This document shows positions 1 to 5,082 of a stretch of DNA of 7,493 nucleotides, piece after piece. The stretch spans positions 1 through 7,493 of the forward strand of contig CAMUQE010000092.1 in assembly GCA_947096075.1 (NCBI GenBank), in the 5' to 3' direction. Each line of letters begins with the position of its first letter. The stretch's first letter is position 1. The notes beneath the pieces are model-generated. The model was not told the origin of the DNA. It was given only the letters and a program-made list of their open reading frames with translations, and made no database searches. Position numbers and translations under genes: made by a program. The stretch is from Veillonella parvula. GTDB taxonomy: Bacteria; Bacillota; Negativicutes; Veillonellales; Veillonellaceae.

Positions 1-45
1 TGTCTCAATTATGTCACATAGATTTCTTACCAATTATAAACCCCT

Positions 46-89
46 ATAGAATATATTGTATATTTATCGGTAATATGTGAATATTCTAT
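46..89. repeat. Inverted repeat upstream of the trimeric adhesin gene
   Basis: ATAGAATAT at 46-54 is the reverse complement of ATATTCTAT at 81-89, a perfect 9-bp inverted repeat with 26 bases between the arms. The right arm overlaps the small palindrome GAATATTC (79-86). It lies just upstream of the proposed promoter of the adhesin gene, so it could be an operator. The stretch is very A/T-rich, and chance is a real alternative. Confidence 0.3.
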
Positions 90-117
90 CTACAACACAC
101 TCACTTGGTATTATAGT
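89..117 (+). promoter_or_regulatory. Candidate promoter of the trimeric adhesin gene
   Basis: TCTACA (89-94) and TATAGT (112-117) are separated by 17 bases and resemble -35 and -10 elements, with four and five of six consensus bases. Transcription would start near 124 and leave a leader of about 57 bases. It is the best candidate in the leader but clearly weaker than the other promoters in the window. Confidence 0.35.
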
Positions 118-165
118 AGCCATGTAAGTCTTTTATGAAAGTTTTGTGAAAGTTTGTTTTTACAC

Positions 166-172
166 AAAGGAG
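166..172 (+). promoter_or_regulatory. Ribosome binding site that fixes the adhesin start at 181
   Basis: AAAGGAG lies 8 bases before the ATG at 181. An in-frame TTG at 154 lies upstream of this site and would add nine residues ahead of the signal peptide, so it is not the likely start. Confidence 0.85.
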
Positions 173-180
173 TGTATACG

Positions 181-1632
181 ATGAGTAAAAAACGTTTTGT
201 ATTAGCAAGTGTTGTAATGGTGGCTTTATCCGCTTCGGTTTATGCGGCCCCGATCAATATCGTTGATGACAACGGTAACATCGGCAAGGAAGGTCAAGCT
301 TTCACCGCCGGAACAGGAGGCAACATTACCCTCGGCAACGGTGCCGGCGCGACGAACGGCAAGGGCAAGGGGATCAATGCGCAAGGCAACAATATAGCCT
401 TGGGTACAGTTGCTGGAGCGGGCTCAACAGGTGGCGGCAATATCAACATCGGGGCGAAGTCCTTCCGAGACAGTACCGGCGATTTTAACATAACCGTTGG
501 TTTTGTCGCAGGCAATACGAGCCAGTTGACGAACTTCATCGTCATGGGGACGCAATCGGGCGAAAAATCCGTAGGTGATAAAAACGTGTGGATTGGGAAC
601 TTTCAGGGTGCCAACAGTAAAGCCAGCAATTCCGTAGCCATCGGCTCGAATTCGACGGTAAACGGTCAGTTTGACCTTGCTGTGGGGCATTATGTGAACG
701 TAAAAGCCGCTAAAGGTTTGGCCGTAGGCTCTTATAATACACTATCTGAAAAAGCGACCGCATCCGGTGTATTCGGCCAGGGCGAATACGGCAAAACGGC
801 TATTGATGCGGTCAATTCATACAGTGTAGGTAATTATAACCACATTTCGGGAGAAAATACCTTTGTCCTCGGTAACAACGTAACCACCTCTCTAAAAAAC
901 GGTGTTATCCTCGGCAATGATTCCACAGACGGCGATGTAGTCGGCACCGCAAGCCATACATTTGAAAATGGTACTACAGTCAACTATGCCGGCACGTCTC
1001 CTGTATCAACGGTATCGGTTGGGGCTAAAGACAAAGAACGAACCATCACTAATCTCGCTGCAGGTCGCGTGAGCGCTACCTCTACAGATGCGATCAATGG
1101 CTCTCAGCTCCACGGCGTTCATCAAATGATTGATGCCCTTGGTAAAAGCACAAGTCAACAACTCAATACTTCCATCAGCACTATTGAAAAGTCTATACAA
1201 CAAGTAAACACTAAAGTTCAGAATGTAGAAAATTCCGTGCAACATGTATCTCAAGAGGTACAGCGTGTCGAATCGGAATCCAATAAAGACGATGCTAGCG
1301 CCGCTGCGTTAGCCGCATTGCATCCGTTACCATATGATCCAGATAATCGCGTTCAATACATGGCAGGCTACGGTCATTATAAAAATGCTAATGCAGTAGC
1401 CTTAGGTATAGGCTATTATCACAAAGATAATCTTCTACTCACCACAGGACTTACCATGAACAATCATGTCATGGCCAATGTAGGCATCACCTACAAACCT
1501 GGAAAATCTTTGCCTACTACCATGTCTCCTGCCTCTTATAATGCATTGGAACAACGAGTACAAACATTAGAAACACAAAATAAAGATTTCCAAGAAACGG
1601 TAAAACGCTTAGTAGATACACTAGAAAAATAG
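181..1632 (+). CDS. Trimeric autotransporter adhesin (YadA-like, type Vc secretion)
   Basis: This 483-residue protein has the layout of a trimeric autotransporter. Residues 1-22 are a signal peptide (Lys-rich start, hydrophobic core, cleavage after SVYA). Residues about 24-255 are a YadA-like head with short repeats of the NxxALG/NxxVIG type (NNIALG, NSVAIGS, FVLGNN, GVILGN). Residues about 277-310 form a neck, with the motif DAINGSQL. Residues about 311-368 are a heptad-rich coiled-coil stalk. Residues about 370-440 are a YadA anchor with four alternating strands, beginning LAALHPLPYDPDNRVQYMAG. Unusually, the anchor is not the C-terminus: residues about 449-483 form a further coiled coil (LEQRVQTLETQ, VKRLVDTLEK). 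Three chains would build one outer-membrane barrel displaying a lollipop-shaped adhesin. Known Veillonella proteins of this type mediate aggregation, biofilm and attachment; the ligand here is unknown. The head-coding part is much richer in G+C than the 3' part. Confidence 0.93.
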   Translation: MSKKRFVLASVVMVALSASVYAAPINIVDDNGNIGKEGQAFTAGTGGNITLGNGAGATNGKGKGINAQGNNIALGTVAGAGSTGGGNINIGAKSFRDSTGDFNITVGFVAGNTSQLTNFIVMGTQSGEKSVGDKNVWIGNFQGANSKASNSVAIGSNSTVNGQFDLAVGHYVNVKAAKGLAVGSYNTLSEKATASGVFGQGEYGKTAIDAVNSYSVGNYNHISGENTFVLGNNVTTSLKNGVILGNDSTDGDVVGTASHTFENGTTVNYAGTSPVSTVSVGAKDKERTITNLAAGRVSATSTDAINGSQLHGVHQMIDALGKSTSQQLNTSISTIEKSIQQVNTKVQNVENSVQHVSQEVQRVESESNKDDASAAALAALHPLPYDPDNRVQYMAGYGHYKNANAVALGIGYYHKDNLLLTTGLTMNNHVMANVGITYKPGKSLPTTMSPASYNALEQRVQTLETQNKDFQETVKRLVDTLEK

Positions 1633-1705
1633 TAAAGCAAGATTTTATGGTAGTCTAATGACTGCTTTCACACAAATACACTAACACACAAAAACACAGA
1701 AATAA

Positions 1706-1802
1706 AAAAGCTGTACACACATAGTCGATTTGAACCACCTTTGATGTTAAATTGGTTTTGACATCAAAGCCGTTCAATCTAATCTATGTATGTACAGCTT
1801 TT
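1706..1802. terminator. Long three-part hairpin, probable bidirectional terminator
   Basis: AAAAGCTGTACA (1706-1717) pairs perfectly with TGTACAGCTTTT (1791-1802). Inside it ACATAG (1719-1724) pairs with CTATGT (1784-1789), GATTTGAAC (1727-1735) pairs with GTTCAATC (1772-1779) with one bulge, and CTTTGATGT (1739-1747) pairs with ACATCAAAG (1761-1769). On the plus strand the stem runs into TTTTATGATTATTT, and on the minus strand into a run of six T. It lies 74 bases past the adhesin stop and would also stop minus-strand transcripts from the right. At 97 bases it is longer than usual for a terminator, so a small hairpin-forming mobile repeat is an alternative. Confidence 0.7.
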
Positions 1803-1926
1803 ATGATTATTTACATGTAGTTATTATTAATATGTAGTTTTAGTCATACGCAGTTTTATAACTATTTAATTAGCATTCATTCATTATCAAATATGAGTAC
1901 ATTGTTATAAAGTACTTCATCTCAAT
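1803..1926. other. A/T-rich spacer with no feature seen
   Basis: No open reading frame with a ribosome site, no strong hairpin and no clear promoter was found between the hairpin terminator and the antitoxin promoter. Confidence 0.5.
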
Positions 1927-1955
1927 TTGACGATATATATCTTTATCCCTATAAT
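1927..1955 (+). promoter_or_regulatory. Promoter of the antitoxin RNA
   Basis: TTGACG (1927-1932) and TATAAT (1950-1955) are separated by exactly 17 bases, matching eleven of twelve consensus positions. No coding sequence follows on this strand, so the promoter implies a non-coding transcript starting near A1962. The same arrangement recurs at 4889-4917. Confidence 0.85.
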
Positions 1956-1961
1956 ATAGGT

Positions 1962-2068
1962 AGATAGTCAGACGAGTGGTTCCGTCAGGCTCATCTCAAG
2001 AAATAAATACGTGATGAAATGGCCTTTCAGTTATCCAGTTACTGGTAACGAAGGGCTATTTGCTTTTT
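1962..2068 (+). ncRNA. Antisense RNA antitoxin of a type I toxin-antitoxin module
   Basis: A transcript of about 105 bases is predicted from the near-consensus promoter at 1927-1955 to the hairpin and T-run ending near 2068. It runs convergently into the minus-strand toxin gene and is complementary to the toxin message over its last 13 coding bases and the 3' untranslated region. This is the same geometry as the known txpA/RatA pair. It contains a short helix GACG/CGTC (1971-1974 with 1983-1986) and the large terminator hairpin. The expected action is pairing with the toxin message to cause its decay or block its translation. The RNA itself is inferred from promoter, terminator, position and the conserved second copy; ends are approximate. 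Confidence 0.7.
2017..2068 (+). terminator. Terminator of the antitoxin RNA
   Basis: AAATGGCCTTTC (2017-2028) pairs with GAAGGGCTATTT (2050-2061), and inside it GTTATCCAG (2030-2038) pairs with CTGGTAAC (2042-2049) around one bulged T and a three-base loop. TTTGCTTTTT follows. Two pairs of the outer stem are G-U on the plus strand but A-C mismatches on the minus strand, so the fold favours a plus-strand transcript. Confidence 0.75.
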
Positions 2069-2157
2069 CCAAAGCAAATAAGCGCCACAAGTGCTCCAAA
2101 GGCAATAACTATGGTCATTACCTCTAGAATTAGCATGATTAACTCATAATCACTCAT
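2056..2157 (-). CDS. Small holin-like membrane toxin, type I toxin-antitoxin system
   Basis: A 33-residue peptide starts at ATG 2157-2155 and ends at TAG 2058-2056. It begins MSDYELIML, has one hydrophobic membrane segment (about residues 6-29, through ALVALICF) and ends with a basic tail, GKSK. This is the layout of the short holin-like toxins of Firmicute type I modules (the TxpA/BsrG-style group): M-S-x-Y-E start, one membrane helix, lysine-rich end. Such peptides insert in the inner membrane and damage its potential or the envelope when over-made. Strong support for translation comes from the ribosome site GGGAGGGG about 5 bases upstream, and from a promoter 60 bases upstream. The site is hidden in a hairpin, as expected for a toxin. 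The last codons overlap the antisense RNA on the other strand. Family assignment is from pattern recognition, without a database search. Confidence 0.8.
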   Translation of the reverse strand: MSDYELIMLILEVMTIVIAFGALVALICFGKSK

Positions 2158-2162
2158 AGACA

Positions 2163-2188
2163 CCCCTCCCTTCATTAACGAAGAGAGG
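2163..2188 (-). promoter_or_regulatory. Toxin leader hairpin that hides the ribosome site
   Basis: In the minus-strand message CCTCTCTTC (2188-2180) pairs with GAAGGGAGG (2173-2165) around a six-base loop. This 9-bp stem has one G-U pair and holds most of the GGGAGGGG ribosome site (2170-2163). The G-U pair would be a C-A mismatch in a plus-strand RNA, so the fold fits the toxin message. Sequestered ribosome sites are typical of type I toxins. Confidence 0.7.
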
Positions 2189-2216
2189 CCCAACCTCGTC
2201 CAACTATCCTAGTCCC

Positions 2217-2245
2217 ATTATAATTCGAACTAATGCTCGATACAA
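2217..2245 (-). promoter_or_regulatory. Promoter of the toxin gene
   Basis: On the minus strand TTGTAT (2245-2240) and TATAAT (2222-2217) are separated by 17 bases. Transcription would start near 2210 and give a leader of about 52 bases that contains the hairpin over the ribosome site. The -35 element is weak, whereas the facing antitoxin promoter is near consensus; an excess of antitoxin over toxin transcript is the usual state of such modules. Confidence 0.65.
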
Positions 2246-2347
2246 TAAGCAACGTTTTAAAGAAATATATGAATGAATCAATAAGCGACTTTACCTATCA
2301 TGCAATTGTCGATGTACTAAAATCGCTCGTATCTATTAATGATTCGC

Positions 2348-4693
2348 TTAGAATTTATGTGTAAATCCTGCATTTACAGACCAACCAGCTTTATAATCAC
2401 CAGATAGACCTGTACTAATATCCGCAAAGATGCTGTTATTTGCATTGAAACCGTAGCTACCGCCAAAGGCTAAATCTGTCCAAGTGCCTTTAATGTCCTC
2501 GGAAGTGTGTTTAATAGTAGCACCACTAGTATATGTAGTTTTTACTGTACCAGAGAATGCATGGTTAACACCAAGACGAGTATAGATGTTACCAGCACCG
2601 AAGTGTTTACCAACTTCAAGGCCAAGACCACCTACTGTACTGCTCACGCCAGCTTGATCTACATGCATACTGCCAGCATTGAAACTATCACCACCAAAGT
2701 GAGTATAACTCAATTGGGCTTGTGGCTCGATATATGTACCATTTGAAAGTTTCACGGTTTTACCATAACGTGCACCAATTGTATATGCATTAGCTTCAGT
2801 CTCACCAGAGAGTTTTTCACCAATCTCATTACGAACAGTGAAATCATTAGATGCACGACCTACTTGAGACTCGATGTGAATATATTGGTTGTTACCAAGA
2901 TTTTTTAAGCCATATGCACCAACAGCAAAGGCTTTCTCCTTACCAGAGCCGTTGAAAACGTAATCATCGTTACCACGAAGATAAGAAACTTGTCCTCCTA
3001 CGGTCCAACCGCTACCAGTTTTAGCATCGTAACCACCTTGGATACGAGTGTATGTTGTATCTGTATCGATTCCGTTTCCATTAAAGCTATATTTACCTCC
3101 ACCAACGCGAGCCCAAATACCTGTTGGTTCGCCTTGTTGTAATACACGTGAACGATACATATTATCTGTCAACGTTCTCCAGCCATTAATATTACTCATA
3201 ATGGCGGAACGAGCGCCGCGCATATGTGGCGTATCAAACGCACCCATATTCACATGCATCTGAGGATTCTGCTCAAGAGCTGGTTTTTGATTTTCTTCAG
3301 CTTTTGGCGCTGGTTGTGGTGCAGGTTTTACCTCCGGCTTAGGTGTTGGTGCCGGAACCGGTTTTACCTCAGGTTTCGGAGTCGGTTGCGGTGTCGGTTT
3401 TACTTCTGGCTTAGGAGTTGGAGCCGGTGCCGGTTTCACCTCAGGCTTCGGAGTCGGTTGTGGTGTCGGTTTTACTTCTGGCTTAGGCGTTGGAACCGGT
3501 GCTGGTTTTACCTCAGGTTTCGGAGCCGGTTGCGGTGTTGGTTTCACCTCTGGCTTAGGAGTTGGAGCCGGTGTCGGTTTCACCTTACCATACTCATATT
3601 TGCCTTGACCATTTTTATCTGCTTGCCATGTAATAGCACCTTCCTTAGCATGACCTTCGGTTAATACTTTAAAACGTGCAGATTCAGCACCTGCAGAGGC
3701 AATAGCAACTGTGCCTTGAAGATTTCTTTCACCATTTACATAGTTATGGTAGTACACCTTATGTGCCAAGTTATCTAAAATTTTATTTACATTATCTTCA
3801 CTAGACAAGTCTAATCCCTTACGACTCGTATACATATGAGCACCGGAATTAGGTGCCACACTTGTAATATGGATATCACCACCCCAGAAGGATTCTGGAG
3901 TCAATCCATTTACAATATTACTTCGTGGCGTATATTCTGGATTTTCCGTATCATCGTACTCACCATTTGGATCATACACAAAGTTTACATGACCTTCTAA
4001 CTTATCAATGTGAATTTCGTTATGCTCACTTTGAGTTACTATGGATTCAAAATTACGATTTTTTGAACCTACCAAACGATGTACCCGGCTTGGAGTTGTC
4101 ATTGCACTATAACTAGTACCATTCAAACCGCCTTGATACATGTGGTCCCAATAACCTCGCTCACCAAGAAACACATTAATATGATTTGGTTGTTTTGCAT
4201 TTTTATCTGCTAAATTGAGAGCAAAACCAGTCCATAGTACTTCATCACTCTCTACACCAATATTAATTTCAGATGGATGTGTTGTGCTGCCATCGATGCG
4301 TACATCACCTTCAATGGACATATCATGACCAGTGAAATTACCCTTATTACCATCTACGCCGAGATTTACAGTGCCTCCTTTAGCAATTACAAGTGGATTG
4401 CTGTCACGACCAACTTGAAGATCACCATTTTTAATATTCACAGTACTACCATTTTGGCTAGTAATGATAGTCTTTCGTCCATTAGTTAGTCTACCAGATA
4501 CGTAATCTGCATTAATAGTACTCTTATTATCTGCATCAATACCATACAGTGTCCCTTGTACCTTTCCCAAGTTTAAGGTTTCACCCTTAACAGCACTAAT
4601 AATAGTATCTTCTGCCATTACATGAGGCATTACAGAGCTAGCAATCGTCAGAGCAATCGCTAAGGATAAGTTCGCTTTACACACGCGTTTCAT
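2348..4693 (-). CDS. Monomeric autotransporter with proline-rich repeat linker (type Va secretion)
   Basis: This is a complete 781-residue autotransporter. Residues 1-27 are a signal peptide ending SSVMPHVMA. Residues about 28-370 are a passenger rich in short beta-helix-like repeats (GETLNLG, STVNIKNGD, GTVNLG); no catalytic motif or protease site was seen. Residues 371-463 are about eight 12-residue repeats of the type KPEVKPTPQPTP. Residues about 485-519 are a helix likely to sit in the barrel pore, and about 522-781 the beta-barrel, starting GIWARVGGG and ending in alternating strands with a final phenylalanine (AGFTHKF), the usual signal for the Bam machinery. The passenger would reach the cell surface through the barrel; a role in adhesion or aggregation is inferred. 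The ribosome site GAGAGGG is 5 bases before ATG 4693. No good terminator was seen after the stop, so transcripts may run on toward the toxin gene. Confidence 0.93.
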   Translation of the reverse strand: MKRVCKANLSLAIALTIASSVMPHVMAEDTIISAVKGETLNLGKVQGTLYGIDADNKSTINADYVSGRLTNGRKTIITSQNGSTVNIKNGDLQVGRDSNPLVIAKGGTVNLGVDGNKGNFTGHDMSIEGDVRIDGSTTHPSEINIGVESDEVLWTGFALNLADKNAKQPNHINVFLGERGYWDHMYQGGLNGTSYSAMTTPSRVHRLVGSKNRNFESIVTQSEHNEIHIDKLEGHVNFVYDPNGEYDDTENPEYTPRSNIVNGLTPESFWGGDIHITSVAPNSGAHMYTSRKGLDLSSEDNVNKILDNLAHKVYYHNYVNGERNLQGTVAIASAGAESARFKVLTEGHAKEGAITWQADKNGQGKYEYGKVKPTPAPTPKPEVKPTPQPAPKPEVKPAPVPTPKPEVKPTPQPTPKPEVKPAPAPTPKPEVKPTPQPTPKPEVKPVPAPTPKPEVKPAPQPAPKAEENQKPALEQNPQMHVNMGAFDTPHMRGARSAIMSNINGWRTLTDNMYRSRVLQQGEPTGIWARVGGGKYSFNGNGIDTDTTYTRIQGGYDAKTGSGWTVGGQVSYLRGNDDYVFNGSGKEKAFAVGAYGLKNLGNNQYIHIESQVGRASNDFTVRNEIGEKLSGETEANAYTIGARYGKTVKLSNGTYIEPQAQLSYTHFGGDSFNAGSMHVDQAGVSSTVGGLGLEVGKHFGAGNIYTRLGVNHAFSGTVKTTYTSGATIKHTSEDIKGTWTDLAFGGSYGFNANNSIFADISTGLSGDYKAGWSVNAGFTHKF
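3305..3583 (-). repeat. 36-bp tandem repeats coding for a Pro/Lys/Glu linker
   Basis: About eight tandem 36-bp units encode 12-residue repeats KPEVKPxPxPxP. Units alternate between a Gln type (TPQPTP, APQPAP) and an Ala/Val type (APAPTP, APVPTP, VPAPTP), which makes a 72-bp higher-order repeat. Neighbouring units are nearly identical in DNA sequence, so unit number could change by slippage or recombination without breaking the frame. Confidence 0.9.
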
Positions 4694-4715
4694 AAGGACC
4701 CTCTCTCATTCACAC

Positions 4716-4753
4716 TATAAATTATAATTAAACATTTTTAATTATAATTTATA
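4716..4753. repeat. Perfect 17-bp A/T-only inverted repeat over the autotransporter promoter
   Basis: Bases 4716-4732 are the exact reverse complement of 4737-4753, with a loop of four bases (CATT). All arm bases are A or T. The right arm contains the -10 element of the autotransporter promoter, and the centre of symmetry falls at the expected transcription start. It could be an operator for a dimeric regulator, or a hairpin at the 5' end of the message. Confidence 0.75.
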
Positions 4754-4769
4754 AGCCTATTATTGTAAA
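4741..4769 (-). promoter_or_regulatory. Promoter of the monomeric autotransporter gene
   Basis: On the minus strand TTTACA (4769-4764) and TATAAT (4746-4741) are separated by 17 bases, matching eleven of twelve consensus positions. Transcription would start near 4734 and give a leader of about 40 bases. The -10 lies inside the inverted repeat 4716-4753. A run of eight A (4792-4799; T on the coding strand) lies about 60 bases upstream of the start. Confidence 0.7.
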
Positions 4770-4888
4770 CATAAGAAAACTGTTTTATCACAAAAAAAAT
4801 AAATAACAAAAGAAAATGGTAGTATACCTAAGTGCCTGCCCATAATTATAAATAATCTATTGAAAGCTATATTATCGTTCATTCGAGT

Positions 4889-4917
4889 TTGACGATATAT
4901 GTGATTATCTCTATAAT
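4889..4917 (+). promoter_or_regulatory. Promoter of the second antitoxin-like RNA
   Basis: TTGACG (4889-4894) and TATAAT (4912-4917) are separated by 17 bases, exactly as in the copy at 1927-1955. The spacer has diverged while both hexamers are unchanged, which suggests the promoter is still under selection. Confidence 0.8.
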
Positions 4918-4923
4918 CTAACT

Positions 4924-5037
4924 AGATAGCCAGACGAGTAGTTGCGTCGGGCTCATCTCGAAACTTAATAGAAATTAGGAAATGGCCTTTTCGTTTTATC
5001 TAGCTACCAAGCGGTAACGAAAGGCTATTTGTCTTTT
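4924..5037 (+). ncRNA. Second, solitary antitoxin-like RNA
   Basis: This is a diverged copy of the antitoxin RNA at 1962-2068. Shared blocks include TAGATAG, CAGACGAGT, the GACG/CGTC helix, GGCTCATCTC, AAATGGCCTTT, GGTAACGAA and GGCTATTTG, followed by a T-rich end. The predicted transcript is about 114 bases from near A4924 to the T-run at about 5037. No intact toxin lies opposite it, only a remnant of the last codons. It may be a decaying relic, or a solitary antitoxin able to act on a related toxin message elsewhere. It points toward, and is convergent with, the small exported protein gene. Confidence 0.6.
4980..5037 (+). terminator. Terminator hairpin of the second antitoxin-like RNA
   Basis: AAATGGCCTTTTCG (4980-4993) pairs with CGAAAGGCTATTT (5018-5030) with one bulged T and a conserved G-U pair. 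An inner hairpin TACC/GGTA (5004-5007 with 5012-5015) sits on it, and TTTGTCTTTT follows. It matches the terminator at 2017-2068 in shape more than in exact sequence. Confidence 0.65.
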
Positions 5038-5051
5038 CCAAGACAAATAAA
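5025..5051 (-). pseudogene. Remnant of a second holin-like toxin gene (last eight codons and stop)
   Basis: The minus strand reads FICLGKDK then TAG, matching the end of the intact toxin (LICFGKSK then TAG) in sequence and in its position relative to the RNA. An in-frame TAG lies four codons further upstream and no start, ribosome site or membrane segment remains. The homology stops at about 5051, directly beside the hairpin terminator of the next gene, so the toxin body was probably lost in a deletion or rearrangement. Changes from the intact copy (F to L, S to D) suggest it came from a related but different toxin. Confidence 0.65.
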
Positions 5052-5052
5052 A

Positions 5053-5075
5053 GGCAGAAACTATGAGTTTCTGCC
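5053..5075. terminator. Terminator of the small exported protein gene
   Basis: GGCAGAAAC (5053-5061) and GTTTCTGCC (5067-5075) form a perfect 9-bp stem with a five-base loop. On the minus strand TTTTATTTGTCTT follows, 7 bases past the stop of the gene at 5083. On the plus strand CTTTATTTTATTT follows, so it may work both ways and back up the antitoxin-like RNA terminator. Confidence 0.8.
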
Positions 5076-5082
5076 CTTTATT

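Noticed and set aside
424..690. Minus-strand frames within the head region of the trimeric adhesin
   Set aside because: They are by-products of the G+C-rich Gly/Ala codons of the real gene, with no signals of their own.
1927..2082. Plus-strand structured element read as a riboswitch or protein-gene leader
   Set aside because: No plus-strand coding gene follows either copy. The copy at 1927 faces the toxin and the copy at 4889 faces the 3' end of the exported protein gene. An antisense RNA explains both better.
2243..2286. Direct repeat CAATAAGC at 2243-2250 and 2279-2286 near the toxin promoter
   Set aside because: Eight bases in A/T-rich DNA with no symmetry or further copies is too little to call an operator.
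2233..2364. Plus-strand frame of 43 codons (MLDTISNVLKKYMNES...) in the gap between the toxin gene and the autotransporter stop
   Set aside because: It has no ribosome site at either possible start (2233 or 2269), overlaps the end of the autotransporter gene and runs across the toxin promoter. Its protein-like look is probably chance.
3305..3583. Tandem 36-bp repeats as a possible CRISPR array
   Set aside because: The units are continuous, in frame and without unique spacers. They encode a Pro-rich linker.
3224..3664. Plus-strand frame of 146 codons, rich in Arg, Trp, Phe and Leu
   Set aside because: It is the antisense shadow of the proline-rich repeats in the autotransporter. The repeat DNA has no stop in this frame, and there is no ribosome site.
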